This document shows, one piece after another, positions 46,935 to 54,935 of a stretch of DNA of 64,000 nucleotides. The translations under genes were made by a program, and so were the position numbers. How positions within the stretch are numbered: the first letter of the stretch is position 1; each line of letters starts with the position of its first letter. The DNA comes from Gemmatimonadota bacterium. Its GTDB lineage: Bacteria; Gemmatimonadota; Gemmatimonadetes; Longimicrobiales; Gaopeijiaceae. The stretch is taken from contig SHZR01000002.1 in the NCBI GenBank assembly GCA_009692205.1, positions 62,001-126,000 of the forward strand. The letters are read 5' to 3'. The notes below the pieces were generated by a model. It was not told where the DNA came from, made no database searches, and saw only the letters and a list, made by a program, of their open reading frames with translations.

Positions 46935-48616
46935 TCCCCCGTGCTGTCTTCATGGGCACTCAAGGTCCGGAGTAGGCTCTCCTCCGGCCTCACGAACAGG
47001 GTCTCGATCCGCTCCACCGCCACGCGGCCCGGCGGTGACTTCCTCGGCTTGCGCACGTACTTCCTGAACGTCCAGTCGACGGGCACACTCCCGAACGTGC
47101 GAGCCTTCGAGTGCAGCGCGGCCAGCGTCGCCGCCTCCGCGAGATCACGCGCGGGTGGGTTGCCGGGTCCAGGCCAGCGCAAGATCACGTGTGCTCCACC
47201 GACGTGACGCGCGTGGAGCCACACATCCCCGGGCGACGAGTGGTGGAAGGTCAGGTCGTCGTTGTGCTTGGCGCCGCGCCCCACTCGGATCTCGAGGCCG
47301 CCCGAGCTTCGGAACACCTTGTACGGAAGCGATGGCCGCGTCTCGCGAGGCGCGTCGGAGCGCGGGACCCCAACGCCCAGGGCATGGCGAAGCTCGGCTT
47401 CGTCGGCCGAACCGGCGAGCGCCCTGGCCAGCAGGGCCTCGGCACGCGCCCGCGTGGCCTCGGCCTGCTCGAGAAGGCGGGGAAGGCGCTCGGCGGCCCG
47501 CTCGGCCTTCGTGGCACGCTGGTAGTACTGGGCCGCGTTGGCATGCGGGGGCTCGGCCGGGTCGAGGTCCACTTCGATGATCGTGCCATCGAAGCCGGTC
47601 AGACTGGCCCTGGATGCTCCGTGCGGAATATCCGCATAGCGCGCGAGGATGAGGTCGCCGAGGGCTCGGAGCCGCGTGGGATCCTCGAGCTCGGCCAGCT
47701 CCGCTTCGAGGCGTCCGACGCGCCCCTTCGCTCGGCGGAGCGACCCCTCCAAGCCGGCGAGGAGTGAGGGGTCGAGCGCGGGGCCTGTGGGCGGCGCACC
47801 TGACTCCGATGCCGCGTCCGCGCACGCCTCGAACGCCGCGAGGAGACTCCGGGCGGGGCGATGCGCCGTCCCTGCCAGCGGAAACGGGTACGGCTGAAGG
47901 CCCGTGTCGAGATCGAGCAGCACGGGCTCGGGCGCGGCGCGCGCGTCGACCATCCGCTTCCACCGCTCGTGCCCGACCTCCAGCCCCGTGGCCGCCCCCG
48001 GCTCCGACGGCGCCCCGAGGAGCGCCGCCGCATTCAGCGGGGAGGTCCACGCGAACGCGCGCACGAGCGCGGCGGCGCGCTCGGACTCGGGCACACTCTC
48101 CAGGGCCGTCATCCACTCCTGCTCGCTCACGTCGCCGCTGAGCCCGGTCCGCGCCTGAGGCCGCAGGGACTGGTACGCTTCGCCCACGCGCTGGACGCGA
48201 GCTCCATCCCGCCGCCAGAGGACGTGCCGAATGACCGCCGGCTCTCCCTCGACGAGCAGCGCGTTCCACTGGTTCCCCATCAGCTCCACCACGAGCGCGA
48301 GGGGACGGTCCGCCGCCGGAGACAGGGTGAAGCGAACGATCCGTTCGTCGGCGGGGGCTTCCACGGCGCTCACCTGGCCGCGGAGCTTGAAGTCTCCCTC
48401 GTTCGGCTCGGCGGGCCCGACGACTCGAAGCCAGCCGCGCCGAGGGTGGAGCGCCCACACGAGCGTCCGGTCCTCGAAGAGCAGCGCCAGGTCGCGCGCG
48501 TCGCCGTCGAGGCGGAGACCCCGCAGTCGCGCCCCGGCGAGCGCGCGTGCGAGCTCGAGCGCCGTGTGGCGAGCGAGGAGCGCGTCCCATCGAATCGAGG
48601 CCGGCGGGGTCGACAT
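46913..48616 (-). CDS. rqcH: RqcH/NFACT-family ribosome quality control protein
   Basis: A 567-residue NFACT protein. The NFACT-N domain covers about 1-200, HhH/coiled-coil parts fill the middle (an Arg/Glu/Ala-rich helix near 370-410), and NFACT-R lies near 440-535 with PYKVFRSSGGLEIRVGRGAKHNDDL in separate blocks and DVWLHARHVGGAHVILR. Bacterial RqcH binds stalled 50S subunits and recruits tRNA-Ala to make Ala tails. The functionally important Asp-Arg pair of NFACT-N seems to be Glu91-Arg92 here. FbpA-type fibronectin-binding annotation is an older name for the family. Divergent from the YqeK-like gene. Confidence 0.88.
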   Translation of the reverse strand: MSTPPASIRWDALLARHTALELARALAGARLRGLRLDGDARDLALLFEDRTLVWALHPRRGWLRVVGPAEPNEGDFKLRGQVSAVEAPADERIVRFTLSPAADRPLALVVELMGNQWNALLVEGEPAVIRHVLWRRDGARVQRVGEAYQSLRPQARTGLSGDVSEQEWMTALESVPESERAAALVRAFAWTSPLNAAALLGAPSEPGAATGLEVGHERWKRMVDARAAPEPVLLDLDTGLQPYPFPLAGTAHRPARSLLAAFEACADAASESGAPPTGPALDPSLLAGLEGSLRRAKGRVGRLEAELAELEDPTRLRALGDLILARYADIPHGASRASLTGFDGTIIEVDLDPAEPPHANAAQYYQRATKAERAAERLPRLLEQAEATRARAEALLARALAGSADEAELRHALGVGVPRSDAPRETRPSLPYKVFRSSGGLEIRVGRGAKHNDDLTFHHSSPGDVWLHARHVGGAHVILRWPGPGNPPARDLAEAATLAALHSKARTFGSVPVDWTFRKYVRKPRKSPPGRVAVERIETLFVRPEESLLRTLSAHEDSTGDQGRSST

Positions 48617-48692
48617 GGCGCGCCTCTACGGCGTGAACGAAAACGAGTCGGGGCTGGACCCGTTGGGCACGGCTATTGTAACTAGGTGCGTC

Positions 48693-49292
48693 ATGGCCCC
48701 GAACGTTTACACACTCCTGCACCCGGTCGTCGTCGCCGCCGCGCGGGGCGAGCTTCCCGACTGGGCGGTCGCGCGCCCGGTACGCCGTGAGCACATGGCC
48801 CGCGTGGCCGCGCTCCTGGACACCTGGGCAGCGGCGCTGGGCCTACCTCAGGAGGACCGGGTGCGTTGGCGTGCCGTAGGATATCTGCACGACGCGCTCC
48901 GCGACGAGCGCCCAGATGCGCTCCGCGGTCAGGTGCCCCCCGAACGGCGCACACTTCCGGACGCGGTGCTTCACGGTCCGGCGGCCGCCGAGCGGCTTCG
49001 TCGGGACGGCGTCCGTGACGAGGAGCTCCTCGCTGCGGTGGCTTGCCACACCATCGGCGGGGAAGGGCTCGGCGCCCTCGGCCGAGCCCTCTACGTCGCG
49101 GACTATCTGGAGCCGGGGCGCGCGTACGGGACCGAACGGCATGCGCTCCTCAGGGACCGCATGCCCCACGATCCGAACGGAGTCCTGCGCGAGGTCGTCG
49201 GCGAGCGGATGCGCCGGGGGCGAGAGAGCGGACGGCCGATCGCCGCGGAGACGCTCGCGCTTTGGAACGAACTCGAAAGGGAGCCACGGTGA
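48693..49292 (+). CDS. HD-domain hydrolase, YqeK-like
   Basis: A 199-residue HD phosphohydrolase. Metal-site residues are visible in order: His in RREHMAR (about 32), HD in GYLHDALRD (about 73), His in VLHGPAA (about 96), His in ACHTIGG (about 118) and Asp in VADYLEPGR (about 139). This order and VADYLEPGR are typical of YqeK, a diadenosine tetraphosphate hydrolase. The ATG at 48693 has AGGTG 6 nt upstream; an in-frame ATG at 48615 would add 26 residues without family support. The stop overlaps the LytR-C gene. Confidence 0.82.
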   Translation: MAPNVYTLLHPVVVAAARGELPDWAVARPVRREHMARVAALLDTWAAALGLPQEDRVRWRAVGYLHDALRDERPDALRGQVPPERRTLPDAVLHGPAAAERLRRDGVRDEELLAAVACHTIGGEGLGALGRALYVADYLEPGRAYGTERHALLRDRMPHDPNGVLREVVGERMRRGRESGRPIAAETLALWNELEREPR

Positions 49293-49762
49293 CACGGCGA
49301 GACATTCTGCTGATGGTGGCGATCGTGATGCTCGGCGGCGGCGCCGTCTACCTGGGGCGGCGCTTTCCCGGCAGCCGCGAGGAGGGCGGTGCCCCGCGGT
49401 ACGTTCCCAGGGAGCGCGTGCGCGTGGAGGTGCTGAACGCCGGCGGCGTGGCGGGCCTCGCGCGCGAGGTCACGAACCAGCTGCGCGACGACGGATTCGA
49501 CGTCGTGCAGTTCGGGAATGCGGGCTCATTGGACCGAGACTCCACGATGGTCATCGACCGCGTGGGACGCGAGGAGCTGGCCGAGGGCGTTGCCGACGCC
49601 CTGGGAATCCGTAACGTCCTCAGCGAGCCCGATTCGAACCTCTTCGTCGACGTCACCGTATTGTTGGGGAGGGACTGGGTGGAACGTGCGGCAAGGGGCG
49701 ACCCGTTCGGAGCCCCTCCGGCGCGAGCCCCTTGGGATCCCCGCGGTTGGCTAGGACGCTGA
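49289..49762 (+). CDS. LytR C-terminal-domain membrane protein
   Basis: A 157-residue protein with one N-terminal transmembrane helix (about 6-22), a linker, then a LytR_C domain (about 43-130) recognisable by VRVEVLNAGGVAGLAREV and GFDVVQFGNA. The domain occurs alone or attached to LytR-CpsA-Psr proteins; its role in the envelope is not established. The GTG start overlaps the YqeK-like stop by 4 nt. In many genomes rsfS follows yqeK; no RsfS gene is seen here. Confidence 0.8.
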   Translation: MTRRDILLMVAIVMLGGGAVYLGRRFPGSREEGGAPRYVPRERVRVEVLNAGGVAGLAREVTNQLRDDGFDVVQFGNAGSLDRDSTMVIDRVGREELAEGVADALGIRNVLSEPDSNLFVDVTVLLGRDWVERAARGDPFGAPPARAPWDPRGWLGR

Positions 49763-49796
49763 CTCCACGACGGCAAACGAGCGAAGTAGGCGAGAC

Positions 49797-50573
49797 ATGG
49801 CGAAGAAGGATCGAGCGAAAGACGAGACGGACGGCGAGGTCCCCGCCGAGCCGGGCAGGGAGCCCACGAAGGCCCGCAGCCGGAAGGCCGAGAAGCCCGA
49901 GGGAACGGTGACGGAGTGGGCCAAGTCGATCGTCATCGCGCTCGTTCTGTTCCTCTTCCTGCGCACGTTTCTCGTGCAGACGTTCGTCATCACCTCGGGC
50001 TCCATGGAGGAGACGCTGCTCGTCGGAGACATGCTCGTGGTGAATCGTGCCGCGATCGGATCGCGCATTCCCGCGACCAACCTGCGCATCCCCGGATACT
50101 CGAAGCCGAGGCACCTCGACGTCATGGTCTTCGATCCGCCGCACGAGGAGACGCTCAAGCTCATCAAGCGCCTCATCGGCATGCCCGGCGACACGATCGA
50201 GATGCGGAGTCGCACGCTGTACCGGAATGGGAAGGTGATGGACGAGCCGTACGTGGTGCACTCCGGGGTGCCTGACGAGACGCACCCCTGGATGGAGTGG
50301 CAGGCGGAGTACCTGCAGGACGGGCTGGACCCGCGCACGTACACGCCCACCCGCGACACGTGGGGACCGCTCGTGATCCCCGAGGACCGCTACCTCATGC
50401 TCGGCGACAACCGCGAGAGCAGTCTCGACTCCCGTTATTGGGGGCTTCTCGAGGGGTGGCGACTCGAGGGCCGCGCGGTCTTCACCTACTTCTCCTACAA
50501 CAAGGGGTCGTACCGGCCCTTCCCGTGGGTGAGGGAGATCCGCTGGGGGCGCATCATCCAGGCGATCGACTAG
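49797..50573 (+). CDS. lepB: Signal peptidase I
   Basis: A 258-residue leader peptidase. A charged, Lys/Glu-rich cytoplasmic N terminus of about 40 residues is followed by one membrane helix (about 42-60). The S26 catalytic domain has Ser69 (SGSMEETLL) and general-base Lys124 (LIKRLIGMPGD). The conserved box GDNRESSLDSRYWG lies near 203-216. A 45-residue insertion between the boxes (EPYVVHSGVP to TYTPTRDTWG) is moderate for the family. It removes signal peptides of exported proteins such as the barrel protein at 18907. Confidence 0.96.
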   Translation: MAKKDRAKDETDGEVPAEPGREPTKARSRKAEKPEGTVTEWAKSIVIALVLFLFLRTFLVQTFVITSGSMEETLLVGDMLVVNRAAIGSRIPATNLRIPGYSKPRHLDVMVFDPPHEETLKLIKRLIGMPGDTIEMRSRTLYRNGKVMDEPYVVHSGVPDETHPWMEWQAEYLQDGLDPRTYTPTRDTWGPLVIPEDRYLMLGDNRESSLDSRYWGLLEGWRLEGRAVFTYFSYNKGSYRPFPWVREIRWGRIIQAID

Positions 50574-50587
50574 CAGTTCGCCGAAGA

Positions 50588-50601
50588 GGGGCGCTAGCCC
50601 C
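50588..50601. terminator. Short hairpin between lepB and rlmN
   Basis: GGGGC/GCCCC around the loop GCTA lies across the 3' end of rlmN, in the gap of only 20 nt between two convergent genes. It may end lepB transcription; the stem is only 5 bp. Confidence 0.3.
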
Positions 50602-51670
50602 GCGTCCCCTCGATGTGCACGAGCGCGTGCGCGCGTAGCTGACCGCAGGCCGCGTCGATGTCGCGGCCGCGTGACTCCCGCACCGCCGCGGTGACGCCAC
50701 GACGTTCGAGCCCCGCCGCGAACGCACGGATGCGTGCCGGAGGCGACGCGTGCCAGTCCTGGTAGGGGATCGGATTGAACGGGATCAGGTTCACGAACGC
50801 GCCCACCCGTCTGGCGAGTTCCGCGAGCGGCTCGATGAGCTCGGGTGCGTCGTTGATGCCCGCGATCATCGTGTACTCGAACGTGATCCGCTTCCCGCCC
50901 GCCTCGTTGAAGTGCTCGAGCGCCTCCATGACCTCAGGCAGGGGATAGCGTCGCTCGAGCGGGATCAGCGACCTCCTCAAGTCGCTTTCCGGCGCGTGCA
51001 GCGAGAGCGCGAGCCGGAACTGCTCGGGGCGCTCGGCCAGCTCGAGGATGCCCGGCACGAGCCCCACCGTCGACACGGTGATGCGGCGGGCGCCGACGTC
51101 GTATCCCCGGTTGAGGATCGTGAGGGAGTCGTGGACGGCCGCACGGTTGGCGAGCGGCTCCCCCATCCCCATGTACACGATGTTGGTCACCGGCCCCAAC
51201 TCGTTGGCCTCCGCCCACCGCCGGGACGCGCGGTACTGCGCGACGATCTCGCCGGCGGAGAGCTGTCTGCGGAACCCGCCCCAGCCGGTCGCGCAGAACG
51301 TGCATCCCATGGCGCACCCCGCCTGGCTGGAGATGCAGAGCGTGAGCCGCTTCTCGGTGGGGATGAGCACGGACTCCACCAACTCACCGTCGGCGAGCCT
51401 CCAGACGTGCTTCACCGTCCCGTCCTGGCTCTTGGCCACCGTGGCCTCCTCGGCCTCGGACAGCATGAACCGCTCGGCGAGCGCCTCGCGCTCGGCGCGG
51501 GGCAGGTCGGTCATGGCCTCGATCGACGGCGCGAGCGCTGTATAGATCCAACGCTCCACCTGGCCGGCTCGGTAGGCCGGCTGGCCGCGCGCCTGGAAAT
51601 GGTCGATCAGCACGCGCCCGAGGGCATCGGGCGGCAGCGACAGCAAGTCGGCGCGAAGCTGGTCGGCCAT
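50594..51670 (-). CDS. rlmN: RlmN, dual-specificity rRNA/tRNA adenine-C2 methyltransferase
   Basis: A 358-residue radical-SAM enzyme that methylates A2503 of 23S rRNA and A37 of some tRNAs. CxxxCxxC is Cys119/Cys123/Cys126 (GCAMGCTFC), VYMGMGEPLAN is near 166, and the C-terminal methyl-carrying Cys lies in DIDAACGQL near 341. Length and layout are standard. The 104-nt region upstream, shared with the VanZ-like gene, carries an inverted repeat over its start. Confidence 0.95.
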   Translation of the reverse strand: MADQLRADLLSLPPDALGRVLIDHFQARGQPAYRAGQVERWIYTALAPSIEAMTDLPRAEREALAERFMLSEAEEATVAKSQDGTVKHVWRLADGELVESVLIPTEKRLTLCISSQAGCAMGCTFCATGWGGFRRQLSAGEIVAQYRASRRWAEANELGPVTNIVYMGMGEPLANRAAVHDSLTILNRGYDVGARRITVSTVGLVPGILELAERPEQFRLALSLHAPESDLRRSLIPLERRYPLPEVMEALEHFNEAGGKRITFEYTMIAGINDAPELIEPLAELARRVGAFVNLIPFNPIPYQDWHASPPARIRAFAAGLERRGVTAAVRESRGRDIDAACGQLRAHALVHIEGTRG

Positions 51671-51728
51671 GGTGTTTTCTTGAATCGTCCGAGGGGCAGA
51701 CTTAAGTTAGCCGCCCACTGAAAACACC
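51671..51728. promoter_or_regulatory. Inverted repeat and possible promoter between rlmN and vanZ-like gene
   Basis: GGTGTTTTC (51671-51679) is perfectly inverted at 51720-51728, around 40 nt that include TTGAAT (51680-51685), 17 nt, and TAAGTT (51703-51708), a weak + strand promoter. The left arm directly abuts the rlmN ATG, so a bound protein or RNA fold here could affect both genes. Confidence 0.4.
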
Positions 51729-51774
51729 TGAAGTCGAGGAGATTCGCCGCGAAGCGCGACGCGAAACCAACGAT

Positions 51775-52170
51775 TTGTCGAGCCGATTGCGTGTGTGGGG
51801 ACCCGCTGCCGCCTGGGCCGTGGTCCTCTTTTTGTTGAGCGCCTGGCCGGACCCGCCGATTCCGTCGTGGTTCTACGGAAGTGACAAGATCGCCCACGCC
51901 GGCCTGTACTCGGTGTTCGGCGTCGCGCTCGCCTACGGCCGAGTCGGGGCTCCCGCGCCGCCGCCGCACTGGACGATGATCTTCGTGGGCGCCCTCTACG
52001 GCGGGACGGACGAGTGGCACCAGGGCTTCGTGCGGGGGCGCACGCCGGACTGGGGGGACTGGTTGGCAGACCTCACCGGCGTCCTGCTCGGCTATACGCT
52101 GGTGCTGGTGCTGGTCGGGTGGCTCGCAACTTCGAGGGCAACGGATCATGGAGTCGATGTCGCGGATTGA
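51775..52170 (+). CDS. VanZ-like family membrane protein
   Basis: A 131-residue protein with about four hydrophobic segments. The VanZ pattern is present: SDKIAHAGLYSVFGVAL near 36, then GGTDEWHQGFVRGRTPDWGDWLADLTG in two blocks near 76-102. VanZ confers low-level teicoplanin resistance in one context, but most homologues have no known role. The start is a TTG without a good ribosome-binding site. The frame remains open upstream to 51706 with a charged, coding-like stretch lacking any standard start, so the true N terminus is uncertain. It overlaps aspS by 23 nt. Confidence 0.75.
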   Translation: MSSRLRVWGPAAAWAVVLFLLSAWPDPPIPSWFYGSDKIAHAGLYSVFGVALAYGRVGAPAPPPHWTMIFVGALYGGTDEWHQGFVRGRTPDWGDWLADLTGVLLGYTLVLVLVGWLATSRATDHGVDVAD

Positions 52171-53947
52171 GCCGGAACGCACCCGCCTGCGCGATCGCAT
52201 GGTGGGCGGCCTGCGCGCGGAAGATCATGGCACCCGCCTACGGCTCGCGGGTTGGGTGCACCGCCGCCGCGACCTCGGCGGCCTCGTGTTCGTGGACCTG
52301 CGCGACCGGAGCGGCCTCGTGCAGGTCTCGTTCGGCCCCGACTGGACCGAGCCGGCCTCGCTGGCGCTCGCGCACGACCTCGGCCACGAAGACGTGATCT
52401 TGGTCGAGGGCACGGTCGAGCGGCGCCCCGACGGTGCACGCAACCGGGAGATCGCCACGGGCGAGATCGAGGTGCGCGCCGTCCGGCTCGAACGGCTCTC
52501 CGACGCGGCCACGCCGGCGATCCCCGTGTATCGGACGGCCGAGGACGCGCTTCCCGCGGAGGAGCTCAGGCTCCAGCACCGCGTGCTCGACCTCCGGCGC
52601 GAGGATCTCCAGCGCAACTTGATCCTGCGGCACAAGCTCGTGCTCGCGGCGCGGAACTACTTCGACGGCCTCGGCTTCCTGGAGGTCGAGACGCCGATCC
52701 TCACCAAGGCGACGCCCGAGGGCGCGCGCGACTATCTGGTGCCGAGCCGCGTGCACAAAGGCGAGTTCTACGCGCTCCCGCAGAGCCCGCAGCTCTACAA
52801 GCAGATCCTGATGGTGTCCGGCTTCGACCGGTACTTCCAGATCGCGCGCTGCTTCCGCGACGAGGACCTGCGCGCGGATCGCCAGCCGGAGTTCACGCAG
52901 ATCGACGTCGAGGCCTCGTTCGTCGAGCCCGACGACATCCTGGGGTGGATGGAGGGTCTCGTCGTCGCGCTCTCGTCGGTCGCAGGCATCGACTGTGGGC
53001 GCCCGTTTCCGCGCATCAGCTGGGCGGAGTCGATGGAGCGCTACGGTTCCGACCGCCCCGACCTGAGGTTCACCCTCGAGATCTCGGACTGGACCGCCGC
53101 CACGGCGGACCTCGAGTTCGGCATCATCCGCAGCCAGGTCGCCGCCGGGGGACGCGTGCGCGGGCTGTGGCTCGAGGGCGGCGCTCGGCTGTCCCGTAAG
53201 GAGATCGAGTCGATCGAGGCCGAGGCGAAGGCCGCGGGCGCCCCCGGGCTCCTGTGGGCCAAGCGCAGCGCGGAGGGCCTGTCCGGCACGCTCGGCAAGT
53301 TCCTCTCGCCGGCCCAGGCCGACGCGATGGGACTCGGCGTCGGCGACCTGGTCGTCGCCGCGGCCGGCCCGGACAAGGTCACGTCGCCCGCGCTCGCCGC
53401 GGCACGTATGGCGGCGGCGCGCGCCCTCGGGCTCCAACCCGTGCGCGAGCACGCGTGGCTCTGGGTGACTGAGTTCCCGGTCTTCGTGGAGGAGGACGGC
53501 GTGCTCGCCGCCGCGCACCACCCGTTCGTGATGCCGCACAAGGACGACGTGGGCCTGCTCGAGTCCAGCCCGCTCGCGGTGCGGGGCACGGCGTACGACC
53601 TCGTCTACAACGGCACGGAGTTCGGCTCCGGGAGCATCCGTATCCATCAGCCGGAGCTGCAGCGCCGGGTCTTCCGGGTGCTCGGCCTCCAGGACGAAGA
53701 GATCGACACCAAGTTCGGATTCCTCCTCGGTGCGCTCGCGGCGGGCGCACCGCCGCACGGTGGCATCGCGCTGGGCCTGGACCGTATCGTTCAGCGCTTC
53801 ACCGGATCGGGTAGCTTGCGGGACGTGATCGCGTTCCCGAAGACGACTGCCGCGCGGGCGCTCTTCGAGGGCGCGCCGGCTCCGGTGGGCCAGAGCGAAT
53901 TGGAGGCCTTGGGGTTGGAGGTCACGAGTCGCAAGCGGGGGAGCTAG
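52148..53947 (+). CDS. aspS: Aspartyl-tRNA synthetase, bacterial type
   Basis: A 599-residue class IIb synthetase. It has an N-terminal OB fold (RLAGWVHRRRDLGGLVFVDL near 31), catalytic motif 2 (FRDEDLRADRQPEFTQID near 235), the bacteria-specific GAD insertion of about 100 residues (about 315-420) and motif 3 (GIALGLDRIVQRFTG near 536). It charges tRNA-Asp. Whether it also charges tRNA-Asn cannot be told from sequence by eye, but the AsnRS at 12786 makes a discriminating role plausible. ATG at 52157 is an alternative start. Confidence 0.96.
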   Translation: MESMSRIEPERTRLRDRMVGGLRAEDHGTRLRLAGWVHRRRDLGGLVFVDLRDRSGLVQVSFGPDWTEPASLALAHDLGHEDVILVEGTVERRPDGARNREIATGEIEVRAVRLERLSDAATPAIPVYRTAEDALPAEELRLQHRVLDLRREDLQRNLILRHKLVLAARNYFDGLGFLEVETPILTKATPEGARDYLVPSRVHKGEFYALPQSPQLYKQILMVSGFDRYFQIARCFRDEDLRADRQPEFTQIDVEASFVEPDDILGWMEGLVVALSSVAGIDCGRPFPRISWAESMERYGSDRPDLRFTLEISDWTAATADLEFGIIRSQVAAGGRVRGLWLEGGARLSRKEIESIEAEAKAAGAPGLLWAKRSAEGLSGTLGKFLSPAQADAMGLGVGDLVVAAAGPDKVTSPALAAARMAAARALGLQPVREHAWLWVTEFPVFVEEDGVLAAAHHPFVMPHKDDVGLLESSPLAVRGTAYDLVYNGTEFGSGSIRIHQPELQRRVFRVLGLQDEEIDTKFGFLLGALAAGAPPHGGIALGLDRIVQRFTGSGSLRDVIAFPKTTAARALFEGAPAPVGQSELEALGLEVTSRKRGS

Positions 53948-53951
53948 AGGC

Positions 53952-54935
53952 TTGGCGAACGGCCCGACTTTGGTAGAGCACCGGCTGGACGCGGAAGGGG
54001 CCGATCCCCTCATGCTCGCCGGCGTGAACGACAGGAACGTCCAGGAGCTAGGGCGCCTCTTCGGCCTCCGAGTCGTCCTGCGCGGCGATCACGTCATCCT
54101 CTCGGGCGAGATCGAGGGCGTGGAGCGTGCCGTTCCGGTGGTGCAGCACATGATCGAGCTCGCGAGAATGAGGGCGCCGTTCGATACCGACGACATCGCG
54201 CGCTTCTCCGAGGGCGTCGACGCGCTCGGCCCGAGCGGCCTCGTGAGTCCGTCGGGCGAGATCCGCATCGCGCTTCCAGGCTCGCGCCGGGTCATCGTGC
54301 CGAAGTCGGACGGGCAGCGCGTCTACGTGTCCGCGATCGCCGAACACGACATCGTCATCGGTATCGGGCCGGCGGGAACGGGCAAGACGTATCTCGCGGT
54401 CGCCTGCGCGGTGGACGCGCTCTACAAAAGGCGCGTGCGCAGGATCATCCTGGCGCGCCCCGCGGTGGAAGCAGGGGAGAACCTCGGTTTCCTACCCGGC
54501 GATCTCAAGGAGAAGGTCGATCCCTACCTGCGGCCGCTCTACGATGCGCTCGAGGACATGATGCCGCACGACCGCGTGCGCAAGGCGCTGGAGGACACGA
54601 CGATCGAGATCGCGCCCCTGGCGTACATGCGCGGCCGCACGCTCTCCGACGCGTTCGTGATCCTGGACGAGGCCCAGAACGCGACGCGCTCCCAGATGAA
54701 GATGTTCCTGACGCGACTCGGCCCGAGCTCGCGCGTGGTGATCACCGGCGACAAGACGCAGATCGACCTGCCGCGCCGCGAAGACTCGGGGCTGCTCGAA
54801 GTCGAGGCGATCCTCTCGGGGATCGAAGGCATCTCGATGATCTACTTGGATGAGAAGGACGTCATCCGGCATCGGCTGGTGAAGGACATCATCCGGGCGT
54901 ATTCGAAGGCTGGAGAGGAGGAGTCGAAGGCGTGA
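53952..54935 (+). CDS. PhoH-like ATPase (YbeZ type)
   Basis: A 327-residue P-loop protein. A KH-like N-terminal part (about 20-75; NVQELGRLFGLRVVLRGDHV) is followed by the PhoH ATPase with Walker A GPAGTGKTYLA near 139 and Walker B VILDEAQNAT near 237. YbeZ works with the rRNA endonuclease YbeY, encoded two genes downstream, in rRNA processing. The start is taken as TTG 4 nt after aspS; an internal ATG at 54013 is possible but would cut into the N-terminal domain. The stop overlaps the next gene (GTGA). Confidence 0.93.
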   Translation: MANGPTLVEHRLDAEGADPLMLAGVNDRNVQELGRLFGLRVVLRGDHVILSGEIEGVERAVPVVQHMIELARMRAPFDTDDIARFSEGVDALGPSGLVSPSGEIRIALPGSRRVIVPKSDGQRVYVSAIAEHDIVIGIGPAGTGKTYLAVACAVDALYKRRVRRIILARPAVEAGENLGFLPGDLKEKVDPYLRPLYDALEDMMPHDRVRKALEDTTIEIAPLAYMRGRTLSDAFVILDEAQNATRSQMKMFLTRLGPSSRVVITGDKTQIDLPRREDSGLLEVEAILSGIEGISMIYLDEKDVIRHRLVKDIIRAYSKAGEEESKA

